A stretch of 64,000 bases of DNA. Source: Eutypa lata. Its lineage: Eukaryota > Ascomycota > Sordariomycetes > Xylariales > Diatrypaceae. Made by a program: the position numbers and the translations under genes. Positions 49,091 through 60,679 of the stretch are shown one piece after another; position 1 is the first letter of the stretch, and every line of letters begins with the position of its first letter. The notes under the pieces were generated by a model that did not search any database, was not told the DNA's origin, and saw only the letters and a program-made list of their open reading frames with translations. The stretch is taken from NCBI GenBank assembly GCA_022661535.1, contig JAKULF010000005.1:4030001-4094000 (forward strand). Reading direction: 5' to 3'.

Positions 49091-51082
49091 ATGCCGCGAA
49101 GAATCACCATCCCCTTCACTACTTCGATCAACATGCCTCAGGCGGAGAAAACTGGCAGCGAGAGGCGTCCCTCGCAATCTCGAGGAAACCGCCTCAGCCA
49201 GCTTTTCTCTGCCTCTCCTAAGCCCAAGGAGCAGCTCTCGGCTCAGCAGTCCCTGATGGAGGTCCAGAACAAATCAAGCTCCAATTTCTCGCTGCCAACC
49301 ATCAGGCTTTCCACTGCCACCGCCGGTGAGCCTAACAATGACGAGCTCTTGACTACCCTCTATCAGCCGCCTTCGTCCGTTGAGATATCGCGCCAGAAGG
49401 AATTGGATGCCCAGTTCGGCCCATTGAACCATCCTAGCCACCGATATGTGAGCCAGCATCACGGAGAGTCTTTGGAAGCACCTGTAATCGACGAGCCGCC
49501 TTATTATTATGTCCTCACAACCTACATCAGCTATCTTCTTCTTATCGCCCTCGGTCATATCAGAGATTTCTTTGGCAAGAGATTCAGCAAAAAGCCTCTT
49601 TACCAAAGCATTAAGCCAGCCAATGGATATGCCCCATTAACGGACGATTTCGACAGCTTTTATACTCGCCGATTGAAGAACAGAATAGATGATCTTTTCG
49701 CAAGAACAACTACGGGTGTCCCTGGCCGGTATATCAACCTGATGGACCGTGTCTCCGAAAATTTCAATGCTTCGTATCGATACTTGGGAACTACGACAGA
49801 GACGTTGAACATGAGCTCTTACAACTATCTCGGATTCGCACAATCTGAAGGTCCTTGCGCTAATGCCGTTGAGGAGTGTGTCCGAAAATATGGTCTCAGC
49901 TTTTGCAGTCCCCGCGCCGACGCTGGTTCTTCCGACCTCGTCGCCGAGGTTGAGAAGGAGATTGCAGCGTTCGTGGGCAAGCCGTCTGCTATGTTATTCT
50001 CAATGGGCTTTGTTACCAATTCGAGTACCTTCCCTGCTCTCGTGTCCAAGGGTTGCCTTATCATTTCTGATGAGCTTAACCACGCCTCGATCCGTATCGG
50101 TGCTCGTCTGTCCGGCGCAGTAATCCGTTCGTTCAGGCACAATGACATGCCCGATTTGGAAAAGAGACTACGAGAGGCCATTGCTCAGGGTCAACCGAGA
50201 ACCCACCGTCCTTGGAAGAAGATTCTTGTTGCCGTGGAGGGATTGTATTCTATGGAGGGTACTATGGTTGATCTGCCGGGTGTTTTGGCTCTCAAGGATA
50301 TCTACAAATTCCACCTGTACGTCGATGAAGCCCACAGCGTCGGAGCTCTTGGGCCCAACGGACGGGGCGTTTGCGACTACTTCGGAATCGACCCTAGCAG
50401 AGTTGACATACTGATGGGAACCCTGACCAAGTCCTTTGGAGCTAACGGTGGTTACGTGGCCGGAGACAAGCACATTATTGACAAGCTGAGAAGCACGAAC
50501 ACCGCTACTATGTTGGGTGAATCACCCACACCTGCTGTCTTGATGCAAATTATGGCCTCGCTTAAACTGATCACTGGTGAACTTGTCCCTGGACAAGGTG
50601 AAGAGCGCCTGCAGCGAATTGCTTTTAACTCTCGGTATCTCCGCCTAGGTCTTAAGCGCCTAGGCTACATCGTCTACGGCCATGATGACTCGCCTATTAT
50701 TCCCATCATGTTATACAACCCAGCAAAGATTCCTGCTTTCAGCCATGAAATGTTAAAGCGCAAAATAGCAGTGGTCGTTGTAGGGTACCCGGCCACACCG
50801 TTGATCACATCTCGTGCACGCTTCTGCGTCTCGTCAGCTCACAACAAGGAGGACATGGACCGACTGCTTGCGGCCTGTGATGAAGTTGGAGACATCCTGC
50901 AACTCAAGTTCTCGACGGGTATAGCTGGTGGACTCAAGTCCCCGCCAGAGGAAATTACTCTGGAGGACGAGAGAGAAAGACGTGAAGCCAGCGGATTGGA
51001 GACTAAGATCGAACCGCCACGGTGGTCTCTCGAAGAGGTCATCGCTCGTGGGGAGGTGGATTGCAAGTCGAGGCTTCGGTAG
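49091..51082 (+). CDS. lcb2: Serine palmitoyltransferase subunit 2 (LCB2)
   Basis: An intronless frame of 663 residues. It catalyses, with LCB1, the pyridoxal-phosphate-dependent condensation of serine and palmitoyl-CoA, the first step of sphingolipid synthesis at the ER. The PLP lysine is Lys447 in GTLTKSFGANGGYVAG. Other alpha-oxoamine synthase blocks are NYLGFA, SPRADAGSSDLV, DELNHASI, VEGLYSMEGT and VDEAHSVGALGPNGRGVCDYF. A membrane-anchoring segment lies near residues 138-157 (YVLTTYISYLLLIALG). The first 90 residues are Ser/Gln-rich and low-complexity. A second in-frame Met at 49133 (MPQAEKTGSE) could be the true start, giving 649 residues; the first is retained as the longer model. Confidence 0.95.
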   Translation: MPRRITIPFTTSINMPQAEKTGSERRPSQSRGNRLSQLFSASPKPKEQLSAQQSLMEVQNKSSSNFSLPTIRLSTATAGEPNNDELLTTLYQPPSSVEISRQKELDAQFGPLNHPSHRYVSQHHGESLEAPVIDEPPYYYVLTTYISYLLLIALGHIRDFFGKRFSKKPLYQSIKPANGYAPLTDDFDSFYTRRLKNRIDDLFARTTTGVPGRYINLMDRVSENFNASYRYLGTTTETLNMSSYNYLGFAQSEGPCANAVEECVRKYGLSFCSPRADAGSSDLVAEVEKEIAAFVGKPSAMLFSMGFVTNSSTFPALVSKGCLIISDELNHASIRIGARLSGAVIRSFRHNDMPDLEKRLREAIAQGQPRTHRPWKKILVAVEGLYSMEGTMVDLPGVLALKDIYKFHLYVDEAHSVGALGPNGRGVCDYFGIDPSRVDILMGTLTKSFGANGGYVAGDKHIIDKLRSTNTATMLGESPTPAVLMQIMASLKLITGELVPGQGEERLQRIAFNSRYLRLGLKRLGYIVYGHDDSPIIPIMLYNPAKIPAFSHEMLKRKIAVVVVGYPATPLITSRARFCVSSAHNKEDMDRLLAACDEVGDILQLKFSTGIAGGLKSPPEEITLEDERERREASGLETKIEPPRWSLEEVIARGEVDCKSRLR

Positions 51083-54000
51083 ATGGATCCAATATCACCA
51101 CCTACAATGTGGGTGGGTTGATTGCATGCAGACACATTTTTTCACGCGATAGAAATATGAACAGCACACTTGGGCGCTTCGGAGTTGTGGTAATATGGCG
51201 GCCGATTGGTAGGGTGTTCATGAGGTTCAGCCCGCGCTCGCTTTGTTACATGGAATTACTTCACTTCTCCGCATCACCTGGCATAAGAAACAAAGCGAGT
51301 GAGGCGCAAAGCCTCCTTTGTTTGCCGGAAGTATCAGGAAGCCAAAGATATCCCTGGATTGGTAGTTATTGGCGCCGCTTTGGCGTATTGTATACGTATG
51401 TACTCATTTCGCCCCTGATCGATTCTAGCTAGGCAGTTTCTTGGACCTGATTAAGCAGGGATCGAGTGAAGCAGGAAAGGAGAACGTCCCTTCGTTCATA
51501 TTCCGACCTACAAACCTATAAATCATATCCCTCCATGGTATATAGGTTCTTGAAATATATTTCGGATTGTCTAATTACTATTCTTGTGTGCTTTCTACTG
51601 TGTAGTGTTTTAAGTGTGACCTCATGGCTTCGTGTTCCTTCTTCTCTAGTAGTGTCGACTATTCCCAAAACACCATCTACCAATGACATCAACTACGGGG
51701 AGTAATTTTTGACACCATGACGTGTTTTGAATGCCAGCTAGTAATTGCATTGATTCAACGAAAACATAGATAGTGGCGGTGGGCTCGTTCGCCAATGTAG
51801 ATCAAAGGAAGCTATTTCGAACCAAAGAGGGAAAAATACCTAGACCTCATTTATGCGCATATCTAAGTATGATGCTCTTTGACCCCCGGCCCAGCATGCC
51901 GGGTACGTCTACTTACGTATCTACACAGGGCTATATCCTCTTTACGCAAGGCTAGGTATATGTGGTTTCATATATAGTAGACGTTGGCGACGCAGGGACG
52001 GGGTCTGGTAGAAACATCGGAGAAGTATCTAGCTAGGTATATAGGATGATGATATTTCCTTTAGGATCGAAGCATTATGGCGATCCGGGGTAGTTAGGTC
52101 CCTAGTTTAGGGCACCTTATAGGTTGAGACGCCGACAGATCCTTGCGATCCTTGGCTGGCTGCTTGCTTACTTGCTTGGTAGACGTCATGCATAGATGCA
52201 GACTAGAACACGAAAAGAAGGAATGAAGCAAAAACGTTAGACTAGCTAGTCCCGAGACGTCTTGCAGGCTGGGCTGGCTGGATGGGTGAATGAAACCACA
52301 ATGGTTCAGGAGTATGTATGTACCGGTGATATATGCCCTCGATGCATGTGTCAAGGGACCCGGCTGTCTATGTATGTAAGTGTGTTTGTCTACATGCTCA
52401 AGTGGTTGTAGTGCGTATATGCGATCCTGAATTTCGGTAGACACAAATACCGGAGTAGGTAAGTAGCTGAGTAAGTAAGTACGTAACTACATACCTAGCA
52501 GGAGTATACAGCATAATGCATTAGGCAAGTTTCGAACCTCGTGATTGGAGCGGGCGACGACTGGCCTCTTCTCTTTTCGTTTCACCTGCGCTTAAAGCCG
52601 ATTCATCCACATGGGTGACGCTGTGGCTATACCGGAAACTAGATGGGTGGAGTTAAAATGATTAAAAAAAACTGTTTGGCAACTCATATATGTTGATGTA
52701 CGCAAGCAGGAGGGAGGGGATATATAAAGTTGAGTAATACTAATACTACCTACGTATGTAATGATTAGGGAATCTATACCCGAGCAAATTAAATAAAGAG
52801 ATACTACCTACATGTACATATGTAGGTAGGTACTACATGCTTAACATACATAAGTATGTAGAGAGGGAGCACTCGAATACTGCAACCACAGCATCTGCAT
52901 GATAGACGTCAGAGTGCACATGGCGTTTACATCATGCCACTTTATTGGAAAGGTTTGGCGTGGCTTCATGTTTGGAGCCGCCTCCTCCATCTTGAATGTA
53001 ACCTTCTAGACTTGGGGGGTTTTTCCAATGAGACCTCTCTGGTTCAGGCTGGGGGATAAGGGGAGGGGGGGTTAAAGGGAGAGGTGGGTTGTCGCGAGAT
53101 GGGAGGTGCCTTTTTATCATGGCTGAGAGGGGTCAAAATCTGTAACAACTTCCTATCTGACCTAGGTAGGTAGGTTAGTTTGAGTTAGCTACCAGTTCGT
53201 TATCAATTGTGTGATGCCTTGCAAACGTCAATACAAACACCCAGTAGTAGCAACTAATAACTACTTATACATATTGTCATATAGACAAATCTCAATAAGT
53301 AAACTTAATATTAGCGAACTACACTACTTACACATATTAAAACAGTGAACCTATATACATTTTAGAGATGATGTAATCGCCTTAATAACAGAGGTCAGGT
53401 ACAGACAGAATCAGGGGTTATGACTGGATCAAGAAGAACAGCTCGCCCGGGAGACGAAGCAAGCCTAAAAAGCCAAGCGCCCACACTAAAAAAAAAACAC
53501 TGGCGTGGGATTCGCACCGTTCCAGCCGCGCAAGCTTAGTTACATACTGTAATAAGATGTCTTTGAAGTGCACCATCCAGACCATCCTGGCCAGCCGCTT
53601 TCCGGGCGCATTGACTGTGCGATGCAGTAGTGGCTGCTTAAGAAAGCGGGCCAACAAGCGTATATTATTATTATTATTATTCGCTAATAAGAGAGAGATT
53701 CTGTACCTGTTTGTAATACATCCATAGTAGTAGCAGCAGCCATTTGTTATCGTTCAGTACCTAACTGCATACCTACATAGGTATTGTACATACCTAATAA
53801 CTTAGGTAACTGCTTAGACCACCTACAGAGTTAAACCTACCTACCTAGGTACCTAGCCTAGTTAGTTCGTACTCAGAGAAAGAAGAAGAGGTTGCACGCA
53901 ATCAATCTTCTTGTCTTTTCGAAAATTGAGTCTTAACTCAATCCCGTCGTCCGCCGTCAGCCACCACAACTCCAAGACTGGTTAGAAGAAGTCAATAGGG

Positions 54001-54545
54001 TTCTCGCCGGCTTTATTACTTTGACTATACCATTGTCAATCCTTACATCTCCTGATCTTGGTCTTTGTGTCTCTGTGCGTGCATGCCCCGTTGAGCGTTG
54101 TGTTGTTGTCTCCCACTTTGTCTGGAATGTTCTTGTCTGTCTAAACTCTTGAGCTGCACATCAGTCAATCAATCCATCATTCTGCCTACCAATTAGCCCG
54201 GCCAGCAATCAACAGGCGATCGATATACAACACAGCCCGCTCCCGATCAACCCCCTACTTCCGATCGCCCATCATCGATCATCACTAAGTTTGGCTAAAC
54301 AACCAATTACACTCTCCGGCTTACCATCTCCTTGGAGGGCTATTGGGAAATCTTAAAAGAGGGATCAGCAAACAACGAATTCGGTTTAATTATCAGATTA
54401 TATATACACATACACATACGCACACGGAAATATATATATACAGTTATATTTATACTTATAGAATCGACATAGACATATACATACGGACAGGCGGTCCTTC
54501 CATTCGATCGAGTTTACACGGAAGCCGAAGATATCTGCCTGCACG
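51083..54545. other. Intergenic region between LCB2 and STE50
   Basis: 3.5 kb. The left part includes the LCB2 3' UTR. There are (TACATA/GTAGG) palindromic tracts at 52795-52860 and 53770-53860, a possible Pol III-type unit (53488-53605, minus) and, from about 53930, the likely promoter and long pyrimidine-rich leader of STE50. The AT tract 54395-54480 includes (CACATA)n and TATATA. No protein gene was found. Confidence 0.5.
53488..53605 (-). ncRNA. Possible Pol III unit or SINE-like fragment
   Basis: On the minus strand a box B-like GGTGCGAATCC (53518-53508) lies 75 nt downstream of a box A-like TGGCCAGGATGG (53593-53582). T10 (53497-53488) follows the box B motif by 10 nt and could terminate Pol III. 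No tRNA cloverleaf can be drawn: the bases flanking the T loop do not pair. It could be a tRNA-derived SINE, a decayed tRNA gene or chance. There is no second copy in this window. Confidence 0.25.
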
Positions 54546-56135
54546 ATGAACTTTGACTCAGGCACCGCGTATGCCGAATCTGACGCCGACGATGAGTACG
54601 AGAGGAGTCTCCACACGAGCTCGCCGGTCCTCGCTACCGACTCTGAGATCTCCCCTACCGACTCCGAAGGCTTGTCTTCCACAGAACACACTCCTACTAC
54701 TTACGGCCACCGCAGTAGTGCTGATAGGTTACCTGAGACTATAATATCCGAATGGAGTGGAGACGAGTGCGCCGATTTCATTGCCACAATAGGGCTGGAG
54801 CAATATTCAGATCGATTCATAGGTATGTAGTGTTATCGGATCTTCTTGACAGACAGGGCGCATCTGACTATGGAACAAACAATCGATAGCAAACGAAATT
54901 GTCGGCGAGGCTTTGGTTGCGCTGTTACACGATGACTTGAAGTCTATGGGCATTGCAAGTGTCGGTCACCGTCTGACCATCCTTAAAAGTGTCTATGATG
55001 TGAAGAAGGCACAGGACATACCCATAGAAAGCGATCACTACGTCCCATTATGTATGTTACCCCCACTGCTCTCCCAATGCCCTCCCTTTTGCGCTAGTCT
55101 AATCAAACCTTTGCCATAGCTGCCGATGCCGAAGCTCAATATGCGACGGCCACTTTAAAGGACATCAAACAGCTCGTCGAGCAGTTACGCCTTCGAGATG
55201 AGAGGATGAATCTACTCGAGCAAGATTTTCGCCGCATGACGGATGATTTTAGGCGGTTACGCGAGGATATGCTACCGGCTCTTCGCCTGGCCAAGAACGC
55301 CCAACAACCGCTGCCCAACGTATCTACCAGCCAAGGTTACCAGTATGAGTCGACGACCATATCCCCTCCAGCACCCACGCCGTCATCAACGCAATCGTCA
55401 TCTGCAGGACTGAAACGACAGTACTCGACCAACAAGAAGGTCGTCATAGCTTCAACACCCAAGCCTGCTAATTCCCCAACCCACTTACAGACGGGTCATG
55501 AGCGTCCACTGGTAGAACAAACCTTAGACCCTGCCAGTGCCGCTGAGAGAGCCGTGCTATCTTCCTCACACCTCGCTGCTATGAACGGCTCCGGCCAAGC
55601 CCAATCTCCCGGCTATCCTCCGAACATACCATCTCCCACCTCACCCCCAACCATGGGCAATGCCACACTCGCCTCACGATCTTACCGCTCCGACCAACAA
55701 CCTACATCATCCACCCGCACGACATTTTCCGAGTCCGACCACTACAATTCCAAGCAGCCCATTGCTCCACGTAGACAAACGCCCGCGCCTGAGACACCCG
55801 GATCTAGCTCCGCATCGGTGGAGATCTTCAAGTCGTTCCGGGTCAGCATGGACGACCCTTGCTACAAGGTTCTTCCCGCCGCTCTCAAGAAATACCAGAT
55901 CAACGCCCCCTGGGATCAATACGCCTTATACATTGTGTATGGCGACCAGGAGCGATGTCTAGGTCTCGAGGAGAAGCCTCTTATCTTATTTAAGCAATTA
56001 GATAAGGAAGGGAAGAAACCCATGTTCATGCTACGGAAAACCAACCCCGCACCAGCTGACCCTGACATTCCCGGTAGCGCCGGCCTTGGTCCGGGGAATA
56101 GAGCAACCTACGACCCTCCAGGTGGAATCATATAA
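54546..56135 (+). CDS. ste50: Ste50-type MAPK adaptor (SAM and RA domains)
   Basis: Three exons, 54546-54822, 54890-55051 and 55120-56135, give 484 residues; the introns are 67 and 68 nt and both split codons cleanly. The order is an acidic Ser/Thr-rich N-terminus; a SAM domain at about residues 68-135 (WSGDECADFIATIGLEQY; LKSMGIASVGHRLTILKSV); a coiled coil at about 155-205; a long Ser/Thr/Pro linker with likely phosphorylation sites; and a Ras-association domain at about 383-457 (VEIFKSFRVSMDDPCYKVLP; YALYIVYGDQERCLGLEEKP). Ste50 proteins bind the MAPKKK Ste11 through SAM-SAM contacts and Ras/Cdc42-type GTPases through RA. They serve pheromone/filamentation and osmotic MAPK cascades. The start follows the last AT-rich leader and is the first ATG in this frame. 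Confidence 0.93.
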
Positions 56136-59085
56136 GGATGAACTAGAGAATATAGATGACCTCTGCCCACGCCGTGGCTTAGTTCTACGGTTGGGCGAAA
56201 GGGTCTTGACAGGAGCGGAAGTTTAGGGCTAGTGTGCTTGGGGGCCTCGGGAAGGCCTGCCGCTTAAGTAGAGCAAGTGCTCATTGCCGTTGCTTATTAA
56301 GGGCTTTAGAAGTCAGCAGGGCCTTGAATTATGCTATACAAGGTAGTATCGCCGTTGCCACCCGGCTCGATGCTGGTGCCCACTTGGAACCCGGAGCACG
56401 ACAGCACGCAGAACGAGACCTCGCTATAAACGTATAAATGTTTTGCATTCGGGCTCTGCGTTGACTTGGTAGCTCCATGCCTTCAGACGGGGAAGTCGGC
56501 CCTCGTTGCTTGCATGATAAGACGCATCCCGATTTCATCGGCCTCGCCTGCTTCTACCGAACCGACAATCGTGCTACGACACAAAAGCTACTGGGGGCAG
56601 CTTATACGGCTTCAGGGCGGCCAAGGTATCACGGGGAGGCAATGGACTAAGAATGGGTCATCGACGTAGGAGTTACACGTTTAACACTGGGGACTTGCAA
56701 ATGCGAGTTCATCACTTCAATCCGTTGCGTGTAATGCAAGCTTCTACAAACAGATTACAATGCTGGCGTGCCCCCGAACATGTCCACTGTCTTTCCCGCG
56801 CGCAACGAAAGTATTCAAGGGGTACGGATCTACCACCCAACTTTGTTCGAAATAGATGAGCCACATCGAGGCCGACCTATACGAAAGAGGTTCCCTAGAT
56901 AGAGATAAGACCCGATATGTGCGAAGATAGACGGATGAATAACGGATACAAACAATACCATATATGGGGTGGGAAAAGGTCGGACGAGCGGGAGGAAGGA
57001 AGGAAGGGTTCTAGAGAGCTTCGGTGTCAATTTAGCGAAAAAGCATAGATGTTCAAAAAAGAGACGACGACGATGCTGATGCTGATGCTACTACTACATT
57101 ACATCATTACTACATACTACGAGATTACCATGACCCCGAACAAGAACTAGTAAATGTGCAGTTCCAGCAGTCAGCTAGGTACCTGGCGAGCTATGTGCGT
57201 ATGTATATACGTAGGCTATGATCGACGATCGACATATATCGGCGTCGAATGTGCTTGTAGCAGGTTGTGTGGCATCCTATGTAGGTATGTATGTAGGTCC
57301 ATCCATCGGAAGATCGAAAATGGAAGATCGTCTGCAGCCTTGCGTTTCAGGACGTAGCTATGTACTATACTCTAACCAACCACCCAGCCCATCTTAGAAA
57401 ATGCACACCCACCAAAATCTACCTAGCTAAGTTACTAAAAGGTATTATTATAAGCCCCAAATCAAAAATCAACATGAATAATTAAAATTTAAAAGATTGC
57501 AGTTTTATATAAAGGATTTCTTAATTAAAGTAATAAGGTTGGCAATTTTTATTTATATTAATTTGTTGTTAAGTTATTTATAAGTTTTACAAAGCTGGTG
57601 GATTTAGGTGAGTGTGCATTTTCTAACGTGGTCTGGGTGCCAACTAGGGTGCCCACCGTAGTGTCACTAGATGGAAGGAACGCGGGGGTTTCAAGACTTT
57701 CTTTTTGTTTGTTCTTTTCTTTTTGCCACCGGTTACCTTCTAGTTGCCTAATTCTTTTACCGTTTTTCTTTCTTCATGTGTTAGGTAGGTAGGTAGGTGG
57801 TAGGTATATCATCAGTGCCTGTGTCACAAGTCTGCTTAAGGTTGAGTTGGAGTAGAGTTGAGAGTGAGTGACTAAGCGAGATCCACTTCTTCTGACTGCC
57901 CCCCCTATCTTGGCTGTCCCTGGTATGGTGCATAACCCCTTTATTTGATTATTACGCAGTAGGTTTCAACTCACTTTGATCTGATATATAAGTTTTAGAT
58001 GATTTTTTAGTGCTTTAGCTAGGTACCCCAGTCTGCAAGTAATTGATCAGACGGACCGGATGGAATGCACTGGTGGTGGTGTCTTAGCTGTGTCTACATG
58101 TGTTGGTACGATATTATACACTGGGGCCTACGATATCTACTCATTCATAATTTACGTTGTCTGGCTCCATCTGCCTGCTATCATCTTCTGCAGAGACTTT
58201 CAACGAGGCGTCATCGGTTATTTCGGGTCAGAGTTAGCAAATCAGAACAGATAGTAGTTAGCAAGGCCACAAAATAGATATCGTTGCTAATCATATCACG
58301 AAAAAAAATCCGTTCTCAAGTTGAATAGCAGGTGGTCAAAGATATGTCAGGATATGTATGTATAAGGATCATCGCAAATATAGCAAGGCTTTTTAAAGAC
58401 CGTGCTGTACTGTACAAAGGAGATGGTGACTGGAGTGGCTTTCTGACTAATTGCTTTATGCGAGTCGAACCTTCTCATCCCAAGTATGGCCGTTAATTCA
58501 GATGATGTTTGCAAGGCTAATGACTCTTCTTAGCTTATCTGAAAGTTCGGTTGCCAAAATATTTGTTTAAATCTACTTCGGGAGGTTTAAGCACCTGTGA
58601 GCATGCTAGTCAATCAACTTGAATTACTCAATCAAGATGGTTGCCAGAGCGATTACGACATGTATTGTGCTAAGTTGTGGGATTCAATGCGGGATAGTTC
58701 AGCAGAGTCACAGCAAAGTGAACGATGCAATACAAAGTACATACATGTACGAACAGCAACCTACATATATTTATCATCTCAACACACAGAACACACCCCT
58801 TCCTCTCCAGTTACGACGCCAACTAAGCCAGTCACCCAAAACAACAAGAACCAAAGAACCAGAGAGGAAGGCCCAGCTGATCGACAGTGCAAAACACACC
58901 AAGGCGAACCTGCCAGCCAGGCCCAAAGTTCAACTACGAGCCCTTCAAACCGGCACAGCCTCAATATACCTACGATAGCCAAAAACGAGACCAGAACCAA
59001 GAACTCCAAAAGAAAAAGAAGAAAAGAAAACACGTACTTTGAGAAACGCAAGAGCGACCCATTCATTTGTCATTAACCAACAGAG
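56136..59085. other. Intergenic region between STE50 and the secreted-protein gene
   Basis: 2.95 kb. It contains the STE50 3' UTR, a (GATGCT)n-type run near 57065-57095, an AT-rich block (57420-57600), a (GTAG)n tract (57783-57800) and, on the right, the likely promoter of the small secreted protein. No other gene is supported. Confidence 0.5.
58766..58773 (+). promoter_or_regulatory. TATA-like box upstream of the small secreted protein gene
   Basis: TATATTTA lies 313 bp before the ATG at 59086. It is followed by a long A/C-rich sequence low in T (about 58780-59080), the composition typical of a fungal 5' leader. Transcription start is inferred to lie near 58795-58810. Confidence 0.35.
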
Positions 59086-59382
59086 ATGAAGGTTACCAAG
59101 GTAAGAGCGACACCCTCGATATACCAGTCCCACGTTACCTACCTATCTGCTAAGCATACGTATTCTTAGTCGATCCTCAACATTGTCATCCTCATGGCAG
59201 CCTCGGTATCCGCAAAATTCTTCAAATCGAGAGGGTATGCGCCGCTCTCGTGCGGTGACTACATGGTCGAGGAATTCTGCTTCGTACTTCATAAGACTAG
59301 GTGTGGCAGGGGGAAGGAAAAGGGCGAGCTCTACACAAACAACTCCATCCTTTGTGGTCCTCATGTCTGCGATTGCGTTTGA
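59086..59382 (+). CDS. Small secreted six-cysteine protein
   Basis: Two exons, 59086-59100 (five codons) and 59170-59382, encode 75 residues. The 69-nt intron starts GTAAGAG and ends TTCTTAG. Joined, the N-terminus is MKVTK followed by a hydrophobic run (ILNIVILMAASVSA), a textbook signal peptide with cleavage expected after Ala20. The mature 55 residues are compact, with six Cys at 33, 42, 50, 67, 72 and 74 (spacing 8, 7, 16, 4, 1), no free odd Cys and net positive charge. The size, even Cys count and leader suggest a disulphide-stabilised secreted effector-like or antimicrobial-like protein. I do not recognise the cysteine pattern as a named family and infer no activity. The gene is easy to miss because exon 1 encodes only five residues. 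It lies about 2.4 kb from the diterpene synthase. Confidence 0.7.
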
Positions 59383-59903
59383 TACGCCCACGGCAGTATG
59401 CTGCTACTACTGCAACTGTATATGAAACTTTTCTCTATGTGTATCTAGCATTGTGCAAGAAACACTTCTCTATGTACATACATAAATAACAATAAACCGA
59501 CATTGGTGCAATTTCTTGCAATGATGATTGTGAGCCGGTGACGCATTTGATAACTTGATCTTTCAATGTAGATTAGCGATGAATAACTACATTTGAATAA
59601 CTTGTACTCATAGAGAAACTATAATTAGGTTTGAGTGTAGCAACTGTTTTGCGTGTAATTTTATGTTGGGGTTAAGGATTTAGATAGATGCCAAAAGCAA
59701 TTATTCCGCCTTGCCGCAAGCCTGGAATACGCCTACGAATGAAACATATCTGCAGAGTGGCGTTGCAGTAAGACATTCTCATTGGCCTTTCAGGTCTGCC
59801 TTGATAAAAAAAAAAGGAAGCAAGAGCCAAACAGATATATTTCATTCCTTTAAACAGTATAGGTAGTTGCAACTCCCTAGCTGCAAGTTGCATACTTCCA
59901 TCC

Positions 59904-60679
59904 ATGAGCAACAATCGCCCATCTCGCAAAACAAGTCAATTCAGCAGTTCAATGCGACGGAATATAGGTCGTCGCTCCCAGATAATGACCCATTGTGGTC
60001 TTCAGAACACTATGAGAGATATTTCGGACGCTTCTACTGGCAGACGCAGGGATCGACTCTCGATCCGGTCTCCTACAAATGCACTATGAAAATCCCCCCT
60101 ACGGCGTCTAAAGGAAGAGTTTCGAAGGGACCACAATAGTCTCACAAGGGCCTTCTACCATAGCCTATGGAACTGTTCGGGTAAGCCACAGGTTCATTAT
60201 CAGTCAAAAGATGATTGAGGGAAGGAAGGAAGGAGGGAGGGAGGGGGGGAGGGAGACGCTGTTTGATATCTACTTAAACCTTAGAAATGAAGATTCTGAC
60301 AGCCTAGCCAGTTTACGCCGATGATAGGAAGAAGTTTATAGAAGCCCAAGCAGAACTATCTCCTACCATACCCCAGGATATCGATATTCAGCGTTCCTCG
60401 TCGTGCAAGTTAGACATAGCGACAGAGGCGATCGAGACGGTTCAACATAGCGACAGCGAGATCGTGATGTATAGGCGGCTACGGTCAAAATCCAACATCG
60501 AACTCAAAGAGCTCTGGCTTATAAGCACGCGAGTGGACGAGGATCGGGGTATTGTAGACGTTGGTTTTCGCGTGTGCGGCAGCAATGTGAGCTATCTCAG
60601 CGAGGTCTTCGAAAACGCGACCCGCGTGCGGCTATTCCAGGCGGCAGGAGGATTGATGGTGGATTCGAAAAATAAGTGA
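59904..60679 (+). pseudogene. Possible decayed multi-exon gene of unknown function
   Basis: The best part is an open stretch at 60308-60679 (123 codons and TGA) that directly follows an AG (GACAGCCTAG), with protein-like composition starting PVYADDRKKFIEAQAELS. A GTAAGC donor at 60178 would join it, in phase, to a short upstream frame (about 60110-60177). Further upstream, a different frame (about 59950-60138) also looks coding (DPLWSSEHYERYFGRFYWQT), but one base shift separates it from the next piece, and that frame has no ATG. The only nearby ATG (59904) opens a third frame that stops at 60089. A real gene with an unrecognised intron, an assembly error or a frameshifted relic would all explain this. 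No family is recognised. Confidence 0.3.
60209..60256. repeat. Purine-rich GGAA/GGGA tract
   Basis: (GGAA)n passes into (GGGA)n and a G7 run. It lies inside the proposed intron of the possible decayed gene. Confidence 0.8.

Noticed and set aside
52521..52560. GGTTCGAA-type motif resembling a tRNA T loop
   Set aside because: The bases flanking the loop do not form a T stem and no acceptor or anticodon arm can be drawn.
58597..59076. Two overlapping frames of 119 and 159 codons before the secreted-protein gene, one with a weak hydrophobic start
   Set aside because: The composition is Thr/Gln/Asn/Lys-rich, as expected when an A/C-rich 5' leader is translated. Neither frame has a convincing leader or domain, and both overlap a TATA-like box.
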